A DNA stretch of 64,000 nucleotides from contig NZ_LAQU01000001.1 in the NCBI RefSeq assembly GCF_000970345.1, positions 372,001-436,000 of the forward strand, in the 5' to 3' direction. This DNA is from Robbsia andropogonis (GTDB lineage: Bacteria > Pseudomonadota > Gammaproteobacteria > Burkholderiales > Burkholderiaceae). The notes below the pieces were generated by a model, which was not told the DNA's origin, ran no database searches, and was given only the letters and a program-made list of their open reading frames with translations. The position numbers were made by a program, and so were the translations under genes. Below, in pieces: positions 18,061-28,091 of the stretch; positions within the stretch are counted from its first letter, which is position 1, and the number at the start of each line of letters is the position of its first letter.

Positions 18061-18633
18061 GTGCCAGAAAAACGAGAACAGATATTGCGAGCAGCGACGA
18101 CGCTGTTCGGCAAGCATGGCTATCATGCAGTCGGCATCGACTGGATCATCGCTGAATCCAAAGTGTCGAAGATGACGATGTATCGCCATTTCCCGTCCAA
18201 GGGCGATCTGGTGGTGGCCGTCTTGAAAACCTGCCAATACCGCGATGCCGAATCGCTCGAACGCTATGTAACGGCTGTCCAGGAGCCGGTGGAACGCCTG
18301 AAGCGCGTATTCGACTGGCACCGTGACTGGTTCAACAGTGAGGGATTCACCGGATCGATGTTCGCCCACGCGGCGTACGAGTTCTCCGACAAGGGAACGC
18401 AGATCCATCGAATCAATGTCGAACAGAAGTCGCATTTGACCTGCTTTATCGCCGATATCCTCTCCGATATCATCGACCCGCAAAAAGCGCAGGACGTGGC
18501 GCCCATTCTCGTGATGCTGCTGGACGGCGCCACGCTGGGCGTACAGGTATTCGGAGCCGCTCGCGCGCGTTGCGATGTCTGGGAGGCGGCCTGTGAGCTG
18601 GCCGGTATCCATGCGGTAGAGCGTTCGTGGTAG
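18061..18633 (+). CDS. TetR-family transcriptional regulator
   Basis: A 190-residue one-domain-plus-ligand-pocket repressor. The helix-turn-helix covers about residues 5-46 (REQILRAATTLFGKHGYHA, then SKVSKMTMYRHFPSKGDLV). The C-terminal helices form the ligand and dimer domain. The start is GTG. The upstream gene is divergent and no transporter or enzyme is adjacent, so the target is unclear. It is convergent with the EAL gene. Confidence 0.88.
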   Translation: MPEKREQILRAATTLFGKHGYHAVGIDWIIAESKVSKMTMYRHFPSKGDLVVAVLKTCQYRDAESLERYVTAVQEPVERLKRVFDWHRDWFNSEGFTGSMFAHAAYEFSDKGTQIHRINVEQKSHLTCFIADILSDIIDPQKAQDVAPILVMLLDGATLGVQVFGAARARCDVWEAACELAGIHAVERSW

Positions 18634-18788
18634 CGGGCTTTCCGCGTATCGGCGCCAGAAGAGGCCGAGTCTGAAACGGCACCGATCCTGCCGGATTCGA
18701 ACAAGATCGGTCACCTGCTGCCCCCGTCGTTTCCCGGCACGAAAGGGGATAACGGCGCGTGACCGTTCGGTTTCAGGAGATCGGTGTA

Positions 18789-19781
18789 CTACGACACATT
18801 CGCGATTTCCGGAATGGCATTGAACGCCGGCTTCGCGAACAGGAAGCCCTGCATCAGGGTCACGCCGTGACGCGCCAGGAAGTCCCGCTCGCCCGCCGTT
18901 TCGATACCTTCGGCAATGACCCGAACCCCCAGGTCGCGGCATATTTGCAGCACCCCGCAAACAATCCGTTGCCTGACAGTATCCTGATCGATATGCCGCA
19001 CGAGCGCCATGTCGAGCTTGATGAGATCCGGCTGAAAATCGGCGAGCAGGGTCAGCCCCGAATAACCGGCACCAAAATCATCGATGGCTGTTTGAAAACC
19101 AAACGATTGATACGCGCGGAAGATCTCGACGAGATGACGACGGCTGATGACGTTCTCGGCCTCCACCGTCTCAAAAATAACCCGCTCCAGTGGAAAACCA
19201 TGCTTCTTAGCCGCCTCGAACGTGCTGCGAATGCACGCCGCCGGTTGATAGACCGCGTTCGGCATGAAATTGATCGACAGGAAACTTTGCATGCCCAAGG
19301 CCGCCGCCTGCGCAATGGCGTTCGTGCGGCACTGCTGGTCGAACTGGTAGCGATTCTCGTCGCGTATCTGCAACAGAACGGATTCCGCCGGCTCTCCGTG
19401 AGGCCCTCGGACCAGCGCCTCATGCGCATAGGCCATCCCCGTCGTCAGATCGACGATCGGCTGGAAGGCAAAGGCCATCTCGATGGGTACGGCCTCGGGT
19501 GAATGACACCCTTCACAACGGTCCGGCGGCCCGTATACGGGCGTTTCGTCACGGATTTCAATCATGAGCAGCAATTCGGTAGCGATCAAACAGGTAGGCC
19601 GGAAACGCGTGATGGCGTCCGCGAGGAATGACGATCGACCAGCAATCTCGTCCCGCAAAGGCACGCTGTCAGTCACTTTACCCTGTTGCCAGACTTCATG
19701 ACATATCCCCGGACCAACCTGACGATGGGCATCGCCAGGCGTTTCGATGCCAAAGTACATGCACGATACGCGCAATGGCAT
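18789..19781 (-). CDS. EAL-domain cyclic-di-GMP phosphodiesterase
   Basis: A protein with one EAL domain over most of its length, hydrolysing cyclic di-GMP to pGpG. The catalytic set looks intact: HEALVRG, SINFMPN, FETVEAE, IDDFGAGYSG, IKLDMALVR, AEGIETAGE and QGFLFAKP. Before the domain is CEGCH, a possible metal site seen in some short EAL proteins. There is no sensor domain or membrane span. The start is uncertain: an ATG at 19565 would give a 258-residue protein that keeps the whole domain, and the longer N-terminus is not convincing. Confidence 0.85.
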   Translation of the reverse strand: MPLRVSCMYFGIETPGDAHRQVGPGICHEVWQQGKVTDSVPLRDEIAGRSSFLADAITRFRPTCLIATELLLMIEIRDETPVYGPPDRCEGCHSPEAVPIEMAFAFQPIVDLTTGMAYAHEALVRGPHGEPAESVLLQIRDENRYQFDQQCRTNAIAQAAALGMQSFLSINFMPNAVYQPAACIRSTFEAAKKHGFPLERVIFETVEAENVISRRHLVEIFRAYQSFGFQTAIDDFGAGYSGLTLLADFQPDLIKLDMALVRHIDQDTVRQRIVCGVLQICRDLGVRVIAEGIETAGERDFLARHGVTLMQGFLFAKPAFNAIPEIANVS

Positions 19782-19867
19782 TTTCGCGATCAGGCACAGG
19801 CCTGTACCGGTTAAAGATGCCCGCGCATCCGGCCCTCGCCGGAGCCCGTGGGCGTCGTCTCACCGAA

Positions 19868-20863
19868 TCAATGCGCGGACGTGGCAGCCGATGGTTGCGG
19901 ATTACCAGGACAAGCCGGATCGCTCCCCCAGTGACCGTTACAGACCTGCCAGCGACACACCTCACCGTTAAAGAAACCCTTGCTGCGGCACGCCTCCACC
20001 TTCGCGGCAAGGCTGCCCGCGACAGGTTTTGCCGACCCGTGCGACTTGGCCGACACCGCGCCTTTCGATGTCGCAACAGGCGAGCCCTTCGCATCGGTCG
20101 CATTCGTGTGCTTGAAGAGCGCCGCGAGAATATCGGCATCCGGGTCCTCACTCTTTGCGGCTGGCGCCGCTTGCGTGGGATCGTTCGCCCGTTCCCGCGC
20201 CCGCTCCTCCCGCTCCGCGAGCAAGCGCTCATGCCGCGTCATTTTCTTTTCGGCGCGCTTTGCCTTGGCATCGGCCGCACCCGAAGGGGCTGTCGTTTCA
20301 CGCCGCTTATCAGGCGTATCGTTTTTCTCGGCCAGCGCCTTTACGGGATCTTCCTGCTGTGCCGCCAATGCAGGCGGCGTCACTCTCGAATCAGTTGCAG
20401 GTTGTCCCGACGTGTCATTGACGATCGTTGCCGACTGAGTCGGCGGCGGACTCCCCCCCGCTGCGTTATTGGTCCCTTGCATCCGTGCGGTGCCTGAAGG
20501 GGGCGGATGCTCCTCGCCCTGCTGCGCCCGCACGGCCGAGCCATCCGCTGTACCGGAAGACACGCGTGCATCGGTGAGCGGTTCGTCACGATTCACACGC
20601 TGCTGCGAGCGCCACACACCGCCCGCCACCACGACCAATGCCAGTAACGCGACGACGCCGATCCAGGTCCCCTTACGCGCGCCACGTGGCCCTACCGGCG
20701 CGGCCTTGGCCCCGCCTTTGACCGCCTTCGCCCCTTTCCCGTCCAGACCCGCCAGAATACGGGGCTCCGCGCCAGCCGGCTTCGGTGCGGTGGACGATGA
20801 TGCGGCTCCGCCAACCAGACTCGGCGGCTGCTTGGGCGGCGTTACTCCGTTTCCGTCGCTCAT
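19868..20863 (-). CDS. Single-span membrane protein with C-terminal Cys motif
   Basis: A 331-residue protein of unknown function. Order: about 60 cytoplasmic Pro/Ala/Gly-rich residues, one membrane span (GTWIGVVALLALVVVAGG), a long Ala/Pro/charged periplasmic stalk including a basic-acidic coiled-coil-like part (KMTRHERLLAEREERARERA), and a compact end ACRSKGFFNGEVCRWQVCNG with four or five cysteines. The ATG at 20863 is fixed by AGAGAGG directly before it. It diverges from the T6SS genes at 21.3 kb, so it may belong to that locus or mark its border. Confidence 0.65.
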   Translation of the reverse strand: MSDGNGVTPPKQPPSLVGGAASSSTAPKPAGAEPRILAGLDGKGAKAVKGGAKAAPVGPRGARKGTWIGVVALLALVVVAGGVWRSQQRVNRDEPLTDARVSSGTADGSAVRAQQGEEHPPPSGTARMQGTNNAAGGSPPPTQSATIVNDTSGQPATDSRVTPPALAAQQEDPVKALAEKNDTPDKRRETTAPSGAADAKAKRAEKKMTRHERLLAEREERARERANDPTQAAPAAKSEDPDADILAALFKHTNATDAKGSPVATSKGAVSAKSHGSAKPVAGSLAAKVEACRSKGFFNGEVCRWQVCNGHWGSDPACPGNPQPSAATSAH

Positions 20864-21265
20864 CCTCTCTCTTCGATTCTTTTCGTTCATCAATACCGGC
20901 GCAATGGCGACGCATGCACAACCGATCAATCCAATTTTCACGTCATATGTCTAAGCAACCATATGAGCGTATACGCGTAATGCAGACCGACCTTTCTAAT
21001 CCATATTTTACGACAGCCTTCTAACCCTCACCGCGCATTTGCCTATCCATTTACCAAGAACCATGGAACGTCGATCATCGCTCCGTTCACGCTTTCATAA
21101 AAAATACGACAAATAGCATGCATGCGGTCGCTAAGACGTCTGGCAATCTTTTCATAAGGCACGGCGGCATGCGAACATGTCGGAGGATTTTAATGCACAT
21201 CGCTCAGGATTAGAAATGCTTCGCCACACCATGTGTAACACCTCCTTTCGAAAGCATCTAAGATC
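20864..21265. other. Divergent promoter region at the T6SS border
   Basis: About 400 bases between the Cys-motif membrane protein and the M15 peptidase gene. From 20940 to 21260 it is clearly more A+T-rich than the surroundings, suiting a promoter region. No defined operator was recognised. Confidence 0.45.
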
Positions 21266-22132
21266 GTGATTTTTTTCGCTTTGTCGGGTTATTTTCTTGC
21301 CGCGGTGGGCATTGCTATTCTGGTATTTCTTCCCGATGCACGTGCGCAGGCGGTAGAACATACCGCACGGGCATTTCGACGTATTACCGGCACACTTGGT
21401 ACTGTTGCGTCCCATGGGGAAAAAGGCTTAACGCATTCGGCGCGTGCGGCTGCATCGACATCGGCTCGATTCCGGGATATGCTAGTTCGCCGTCGTTTGT
21501 TACTACTCATTTCGATAGGAACACTCGCCACGCCGCCATTAATTGCATTATCCCTCCGTGGCAAACAGCAGATATTCCAGTTTTCGGACACGACAGACGT
21601 GTCCGATGCGAAGATTGATGCCTTGTTGCACGGAGAACAATTGGTACCGCCGCCGGCGCCGCCGCCGGAAGTCTTCACGACGCGGGAAGTAGAGCAGATC
21701 CGGCCGCAAATTCGCAATGCCAGCCGCGATTGGAGCCTGCTGGATGCGGACTTCCGGACGCGGTTGTTACTGGTCTACAAGTTGATGGCGGAGCGATATG
21801 GCTATCAGATGGTGTTGCTGGAGGGCTATCGCAGCCCTGATCGACAAGCCAGCCTGGCGTCATCGGGGAATCAGGTGACACAGGCAGGGGCGAATCGCAG
21901 TTATCACCAATATGGGTTAGCAGCGGATAACGCCTTCTTGCGCGATGGCAAGGTCGTGATCTCGGAAAAAGATCCGTGGGCCATGCGGGGGTATGCGTTG
22001 TACGGCAAGACTGCCGCGGAGGTGGGACTGGTCTGGGGCGGGGACTGGTCGTTCCATGATTACGGACACGTCGAGTATCACAAACCAGGATTCAAGATGG
22101 GGGTATCAAAACCTTTGAATCCGTTGGAGTAG
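21266..22132 (+). CDS. M15-family peptidoglycan peptidase, T6SS-associated (TagX-like)
   Basis: A 288-residue protein with an N-terminal hydrophobic segment (about 1-22), a second span (about 78-98) and a C-terminal M15 peptidase domain. Zinc residues: H214 and D221 in SYHQYGLAADNAF and H268 in DYGHVEYH, with E270 nearby. Such enzymes cut peptidoglycan cross-links or stem peptides. In Acinetobacter and Burkholderia T6SS loci the related TagX makes room in the wall for the secretion apparatus. The start is GTG. It is the first gene of the rightward unit leading to tssM. Confidence 0.8.
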   Translation: MIFFALSGYFLAAVGIAILVFLPDARAQAVEHTARAFRRITGTLGTVASHGEKGLTHSARAAASTSARFRDMLVRRRLLLLISIGTLATPPLIALSLRGKQQIFQFSDTTDVSDAKIDALLHGEQLVPPPAPPPEVFTTREVEQIRPQIRNASRDWSLLDADFRTRLLLVYKLMAERYGYQMVLLEGYRSPDRQASLASSGNQVTQAGANRSYHQYGLAADNAFLRDGKVVISEKDPWAMRGYALYGKTAAEVGLVWGGDWSFHDYGHVEYHKPGFKMGVSKPLNPLE

Positions 22133-22385
22133 GCCGGTCGGCCGGGGCATCGACGGACGTCACGCCCCCGCACTGCCAGTGTTGCCATTTTGTAGACGAC
22201 TGTAGAGAATAACAAAGCATGATACGGCCACGCATCGCCCTCGGGGACCGGCCAGACCGTAGCGGCGCACGCGGCGCCGTTCGCAGGCGGGGATGGAGAA
22301 CGCATCAAGGCACGACACGGCGCTTCGCCGTCGGCGTGTCGTGCCGTGTCATCAGCCGCGTCGCGCGCCTGCGGGGTTAAGCGCC

Positions 22386-24098
22386 ATGCAGACGCTCCCC
22401 ATCAAACAGATCCTCAAAACGTTGCTGTCGATCTTCGCGGTTTTCGCGCTGGTCTGGATGGCCGTGATCGCGTGGTGGAAGCATGGCAATCGCGTGCCAT
22501 CGACGCGCGACATCACCGACTACCTCGTGCTCATGCCGTCGGTCATCGTCATTGCCTACACGCTCCTGGGCCGCATGATCGGCAGCATCAAGCACACGTT
22601 GCAAACACCCGGCGCGGCGCCGCAGGGAGGCAGCATCGATACGGCACCCCAACCCGAGACCTCCGGCAACAAGGTCACGCCACGACCGGCGCCATCCGCG
22701 GCGTTCCGCCATGCCATCATGCGTAGCCCGCTCGGGACCAAGGCAGGACTGATCAAGGCCCAGTTGAAGCAGGGCAAAACGGCGCCGCTCGATCCCACGC
22801 TGCTAAACCAGGCCGGGTATCCGCGCCGTGTCGCTCGTATATCGGATCTGCCGTCGACGGCGCTGGCCGATACGCGCCTGCGCCTGGAAGCCGGTGGCGC
22901 TTCCCTTGGCGGCCTGCCGCCCTCCCTGGCGGACGGTACGCTGCGCGCGGTCACCTTGCTGCTCGACGTCTGCCGGGACGCGTTCCTGCAACTGCATCAA
23001 GCATGTGCCGATAGTCTTGCGGCAACCTCGCATTCCGATACAGTGCGTCCGGTCCGGTCGTTCGCAGTCGAACTTATCGCCATCGCGCCAGCGGATTGGT
23101 CATCCGCGCTGACGCAGCAGACCATCCGGGCACTCCAGCAGATGCACGAAGAGGTCGCCGCCCAGCATGGTGTTGCCTCGACGGTCGCGATGCAGATCCA
23201 CGCCAGCACCGCTACCAGCAGCGACGATGCCTATCGCGTCGTCGCGGATGCGATCGACCGGCTGCACCGCACACCGCCTCCGGTTCACGACGCCGCATCG
23301 CATGGCATCGGACACACCATGCCGCCGGCCGTGGTCATCATCGCCGCGACGCATTCGTCGATATACGATGCCCCCGGAAGCGAGACGGCGACGGCAGGCG
23401 AAGCGGCCGTTGCGATCGTTCTAGGCGCGATGCCGGAGGTACATGCGGCATCGGCCGGGCCGGATCGCTTGCCTGGGGAAATGCCGTCGCGCGAGCCGGG
23501 AGCAAGCAGGCCATCAGGCACTGCGCACCCGTATCTCGACGAGCCCGACGTGATCATCAGCGCGCCCGGGTTTGCCGAGCATGATGTCCTTCCCACGCGC
23601 GATGCCGAGACCGAAGGCAACGACAATCACGATGGCAACCGCCCGCCACCAAGTTGGGAAGCGCTGACGCACGAGACATTGCGTGCATCGGCCACGTCCG
23701 CCGAGACGATGGGCGCGCTGTTTTCCGATGTCGGCGCTACTGGGCCCGAATCGATAAAGATGTCCCAGTTCTGGGCGCAGGCAGTCGCGCATCTGGCGGC
23801 ACGGCGCGACTGCTTCGCCATCCGTGGCGCGTGCGGCGAGACCGGTGCGGCCGGCGCATTGCTGAGTGTCGCGCTGGCCGCCGCCGACACCGCCGAGCAT
23901 GGTCATCCAGCGCTCGCAATGACGCTTTCCGAGCGGCAAGCCCTGGCGATGCTCGTGACGCGTGCTGGTGTCCCCCCCACCGACCGGCGCATTGCATCGC
24001 CCCCGGACACATCCGAACAGTCCGCTTCCAGCGGCACGCCGACCCACCCCAACATACCAGCCGATTCACAAACGCATGTGCAACCCTTAGCCGCCTGA
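22386..24098 (+). CDS. T6SS-locus inner-membrane protein of unknown function
   Basis: A 570-residue protein with two membrane spans near the N-terminus (about 10-30 and 44-63) and a large Ala/Pro/Thr-rich soluble part. The part from about 130 to 350 looks folded (LRAVTLLLDVCRDAFLQLHQ, SFAVELIAIAPADW, AVVIIAATHSSIYD); the rest is low complexity. No known domain is recognised. It lies between the tagX-like gene and tssM, so a role in the T6SS envelope complex is inferred from position. The start at 22386 lacks a clear ribosome site. Confidence 0.6.
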   Translation: MQTLPIKQILKTLLSIFAVFALVWMAVIAWWKHGNRVPSTRDITDYLVLMPSVIVIAYTLLGRMIGSIKHTLQTPGAAPQGGSIDTAPQPETSGNKVTPRPAPSAAFRHAIMRSPLGTKAGLIKAQLKQGKTAPLDPTLLNQAGYPRRVARISDLPSTALADTRLRLEAGGASLGGLPPSLADGTLRAVTLLLDVCRDAFLQLHQACADSLAATSHSDTVRPVRSFAVELIAIAPADWSSALTQQTIRALQQMHEEVAAQHGVASTVAMQIHASTATSSDDAYRVVADAIDRLHRTPPPVHDAASHGIGHTMPPAVVIIAATHSSIYDAPGSETATAGEAAVAIVLGAMPEVHAASAGPDRLPGEMPSREPGASRPSGTAHPYLDEPDVIISAPGFAEHDVLPTRDAETEGNDNHDGNRPPPSWEALTHETLRASATSAETMGALFSDVGATGPESIKMSQFWAQAVAHLAARRDCFAIRGACGETGAAGALLSVALAAADTAEHGHPALAMTLSERQALAMLVTRAGVPPTDRRIASPPDTSEQSASSGTPTHPNIPADSQTHVQPLAA

Positions 24099-24191
24099 TC
24101 CGCCGAAAGTGCCGTACCCCGATGCGAATGGTGCGACACCTTCCGCCTCTATTGGCCCGTAAGACATCCAAGAACAGGATCGCCTCTTTTC

Positions 24192-27100
24192 ATGCAACGC
24201 TTGCTTCGCATACTGACCCATACCCGTACGTTGTCGATCATTGGTGCGCTGGCGCTGGTCGGCTTCCTGTTCCTGGGCGCGACCGCCTTACGCATACGCC
24301 TTGTCTGGGCGGTCGCCGTCTTCGGCATGCTCTTGCTCCTGTGGCTGCTGATCCGGCTCTTCAAGTATCTGAAGGCGCACCGCTCGGGTGCACGGCTCAA
24401 TAAAGCGCTGGAGCAGCAGGTGGAAACGGCGCAACCGGCACCCGGCGCCGATCCGGCACGCCAGGCGGAACTCGACGGTCTGCGTAGCCGTCTCGCGCAA
24501 GCGGTCCGGACGATCAAGACGTCAAAAATCGGGCAGATGAGCGGTAGCCGCGCACTGTACGAATTGCCCTGGTACATCGTCATCGGCAATCCATCGGCAG
24601 GCAAAAGCTCGGCTATCCTGAACTCCGGCCTGCAATTCCCGCTCGCCGGTGAAAACAGTGCCGCGATTCACGGCGTAGGGGGTACGCGAAACTGCGACTG
24701 GTTCTTCACGACCGAGGGCATCCTGCTGGACACCGCCGGCCGCTATGCCGTGCATGAAGAAGATCGCAGCGAATGGCTCGGTTTCCTCGGCCTGTTGAAG
24801 AAGTACCGGCCACGGGCGCCGATCAACGGCATCATCGTCACCGCGAGTATCGCCGAACTGACCGGCAGCAAACCGGAGTTCGCCATTGAATTGGCAAAGA
24901 ACCTGCGCCAACGCGTCCAGGAACTGACAGAAAAACTGGAAGTTTTCGCACCCGTCTACGTGATGTTCACGAAGGCGGACCTGGTCACCGGTTTCACCGA
25001 ATTCTTCGGCGGTGGCGACCGCACTGAATTCGAGCGGGTATGGGGCTCGAGCTTCCCGTACGAGCCGAGCGAGAAAGTGGACGCCGTGGCGCAATTCGAC
25101 AAGCGTTTCGACGAACTGCACGACGGCTTGAAGGACATCAGCATCGCGCAGATCGCGTTGAGTCGTAACGGCACGCTGGCACCTGGCCAATTGAGCTTCC
25201 CGTTGGAATTCTCGGCAATCAAGGCGTCGCTGCGGTCCTTCCTGGCAACGTTGTTCGAAACGAATCCCTTTCAGTACCAACCCGTGTTCCGCGGGTTCTA
25301 CTTCAGTAGCGCATTGCAGGAAGGCGTGGCCAACAGCGCGGCGTCGGAACGAATCGCGCGGCGCTTCGCGCTAGGCGGCAACCCGTTGCCGAACGCGTCG
25401 ACGACCCTGAGCAAGCACGGCTTCTTCCTGCGCGATTTTTTCTCGAAAGTGGTGTTTGCCGATCGCAAGACCGTACGGCAATATGCCAGCCCGTTGAAAA
25501 CACGGGCACGCTACCTGACGTTCTTCAGCCTGGTGACGGCGCTGGCGTTGATGCTGGGCGTCTGGACCTGGTCGACGCTCAATAACCAGCAACTGACCCG
25601 CAACGTGCAAGCGGATCTCGACAAGGTCGCGCGTCTGCAGAGTGAACATACGGACCTGCAATCTCGACTCGAGGGCATGGACATCCTCGAAGACCGTATC
25701 CAGCAGTTGGAACAGTTCCGCCAGAATCGGCCGCTGTCGCTGTCATTCGGGCTTTACCAAGGCGATCGTCTGGAACAACGGCTCCTTGACGAGTACTACT
25801 ACGGTATCAAGCAGTTGTTGCTGTCACCGGTCTCCGCGAACCTCGCGGCCTTCCTGAGCGATGTCAACGCGCATGCGAGCGATTTATCGCCATTGAATCA
25901 CGCACCCGGCGAAGTCAATGCGCAGGCCAACGCGCCCTCGGCGCTGCAGGCCACGCGCAGAAATGCGATCACGCCCAATGGCGCGCCACCGAGCAACGGC
26001 CTCTATGCCGATGCATCGCCGACGAACGTGCAGGATGCCTATAACGCGCTCAAGACGTATCTGATGCTCGGCGACAAGCGTCATGTGGAAATCGCGCATC
26101 TGACGGATCAATTGGCCCGTTTCTGGCGGGGCTGGCTGGAAACCAATCGCGGGGCGATGCCACGCGACCAGATGATCCGCAGCGCGGAACGCATGATCAC
26201 GTTCTACCTGTCGCGGGTCAATGACGACGACTGGCCGATGATCGAGGAGAACCTCGCGCTGGTCGACCAGACGCGCGCCGATCTGCGACGCGTGGTCAGC
26301 GGCATGCCGGCACGCGAGCGTGTGTATGAGGAGATCAAGGCGCGTGCATCCACCCGTTATGCGCCAATGACAGTCGCCCGTATCCTTGGGCCCGACGATG
26401 GCAAGCTGGTGGCGGGCAGCTATGCGATTCCCGGCACGTTCACACGCGAAGCCTGGTTCGATTATGTACAACCGGCCATCCGCGACGCGGCGACAAAGGA
26501 ATTGCAGGCGAAGGACTGGGTATTGGACAGCACCGACAGCAATGACCTGACGCTGGATGGCAGTCCCGAACAGATCCAGAAGGCGCTGGTCGGCATGTAC
26601 AAGGCCGAGTACGCAAGGCAATGGCAGCAATTCATGAACGGCATCTCGGTGCGGGAGTTCGGCACCTTCGTGCAAGCGACGAATGCACTCGACCGCCTTG
26701 GTGATCCGCAGGACTCCCCGATCCGCAAGCTGCTGGAGACTGCATATGAACAGACGTCGTGGGACAACCCGTCGCTGCTGAACACCGGCATCACGCGAGC
26801 GAAGACCGGCGTCATCAACTGGTTCAAGAACCTGTTCAACAGCAGCAACGTGCCGGATACGGCGAACATCGACATCAACGGCAAGCCGGTGGCCATGCCG
26901 ATCGGTCCCGTGGGCACGGCATTCACCGGCCTGGGCCGTATCGTGATGCAACGGCAGGAAGGCTCGATGCTGCGCACGTATATGGATCGCCTGAGCAAGG
27001 TGCGTTCACGCTTCAATACGTTGAAGAACCAGGGGGAGCCCGGACCGGGCGCGAAGCTCTTGATGCAGCAGACCCTGGATGGCAATGGTTCGGAACTCTC

Positions 27101-28091
27101 GGACGCCCTGACGTACGTCGACGAGCAGATGCTGAACGGGCTCGGCGAGGACCAGCGCAATGCACTGCGGCCGCTGTTGGTACGCCCGCTGCAGGAAGGG
27201 TATGCGGTGATTACGCGTGCAACCAGTGGCGAGATCAACAAGATCTGGGCGGCGCAGATCTACCAGCCGTTCCAGACCAGCCTGGCCACCAAATATCCGT
27301 TCGACGCGAACGGCAAGGTAGAAGCCGCCCCGGCCGAGATCGGTCAGGTGTTCGGTCCGAACGGCACGATCTCGACCTTCGTCTCCGGCACGTTGGGACC
27401 GCTGGTAGTCCGGCGCGGTGATGTCTTGAGCCCGCGCACCTGGGGTGACATGGGGCTGCAGTTGGCGCCTGATTTCATCGCCGGGTTCGGTCGCTGGGTG
27501 GCGCCGCTCGCCGGTGGCGCGGCATCCGGCGGTGCAGCCGCGCAGCAACCCCAGACGGTATTCCAGATCCTGCCGGAGCCGAGCCCGGGCACGACCGAAT
27601 ACGCCATCACGATCGACAGTCAGGTATTGCGTTATCGGAATACGCCGCCGCAATGGACGAACTTCGTTTGGCCGAATCCGAATGGTCAGCCGGGCGCGCA
27701 GTTGACGGCGACCTCGTATGACGGCCGGACCATCGAACTGTTTAACCAACCGGGCAACTATGGGCTCGAGAAACTGCTGGATGCCGGTCATCCGAAACGA
27801 AAAGCCGACGGCACGTTCGATCTGGCATGGACTCAGGGCAATGTGACGGTGACCGCCCGGATGCGCATCATCAGCAGTGCGCAAAGCGGCGACAGCGCCG
27901 GGGGTAAATCAGGCGCGGGAGGTCAGAGCTTGCTCGGCCTGACGCTCCCGGCCAGTATCGTGACGATGCCGGTGCCAGGCGCACGGATCGGCGCACCGGC
28001 AAACCCTGGCAGCGGCGTCGTATCGACAGCGAGCGGTTCAGGGGCGCTGGCGGCGCCGGGCAACGGTGCATCCGCGGGAGGTAACCCATGA
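24192..28091 (+). CDS. tssM: T6SS membrane-complex protein TssM (IcmF)
   Basis: A 1299-residue IcmF-family protein spanning the inner membrane and periplasm; with TssL and TssJ it forms the T6SS trans-envelope channel. Two N-terminal spans (about 14-30 and 37-57) precede a cytoplasmic GTPase-like domain with Walker A GNPSAGKSS at 132-140. A third span is at about 438-458 (TFFSLVTALALMLGVWTW), followed by the large periplasmic part that meets TssJ. Length is normal. The stop overlaps the tagF start (ATGA). Confidence 0.96.
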   Translation: MQRLLRILTHTRTLSIIGALALVGFLFLGATALRIRLVWAVAVFGMLLLLWLLIRLFKYLKAHRSGARLNKALEQQVETAQPAPGADPARQAELDGLRSRLAQAVRTIKTSKIGQMSGSRALYELPWYIVIGNPSAGKSSAILNSGLQFPLAGENSAAIHGVGGTRNCDWFFTTEGILLDTAGRYAVHEEDRSEWLGFLGLLKKYRPRAPINGIIVTASIAELTGSKPEFAIELAKNLRQRVQELTEKLEVFAPVYVMFTKADLVTGFTEFFGGGDRTEFERVWGSSFPYEPSEKVDAVAQFDKRFDELHDGLKDISIAQIALSRNGTLAPGQLSFPLEFSAIKASLRSFLATLFETNPFQYQPVFRGFYFSSALQEGVANSAASERIARRFALGGNPLPNASTTLSKHGFFLRDFFSKVVFADRKTVRQYASPLKTRARYLTFFSLVTALALMLGVWTWSTLNNQQLTRNVQADLDKVARLQSEHTDLQSRLEGMDILEDRIQQLEQFRQNRPLSLSFGLYQGDRLEQRLLDEYYYGIKQLLLSPVSANLAAFLSDVNAHASDLSPLNHAPGEVNAQANAPSALQATRRNAITPNGAPPSNGLYADASPTNVQDAYNALKTYLMLGDKRHVEIAHLTDQLARFWRGWLETNRGAMPRDQMIRSAERMITFYLSRVNDDDWPMIEENLALVDQTRADLRRVVSGMPARERVYEEIKARASTRYAPMTVARILGPDDGKLVAGSYAIPGTFTREAWFDYVQPAIRDAATKELQAKDWVLDSTDSNDLTLDGSPEQIQKALVGMYKAEYARQWQQFMNGISVREFGTFVQATNALDRLGDPQDSPIRKLLETAYEQTSWDNPSLLNTGITRAKTGVINWFKNLFNSSNVPDTANIDINGKPVAMPIGPVGTAFTGLGRIVMQRQEGSMLRTYMDRLSKVRSRFNTLKNQGEPGPGAKLLMQQTLDGNGSELSDALTYVDEQMLNGLGEDQRNALRPLLVRPLQEGYAVITRATSGEINKIWAAQIYQPFQTSLATKYPFDANGKVEAAPAEIGQVFGPNGTISTFVSGTLGPLVVRRGDVLSPRTWGDMGLQLAPDFIAGFGRWVAPLAGGAASGGAAAQQPQTVFQILPEPSPGTTEYAITIDSQVLRYRNTPPQWTNFVWPNPNGQPGAQLTATSYDGRTIELFNQPGNYGLEKLLDAGHPKRKADGTFDLAWTQGNVTVTARMRIISSAQSGDSAGGKSGAGGQSLLGLTLPASIVTMPVPGARIGAPANPGSGVVSTASGSGALAAPGNGASAGGNP

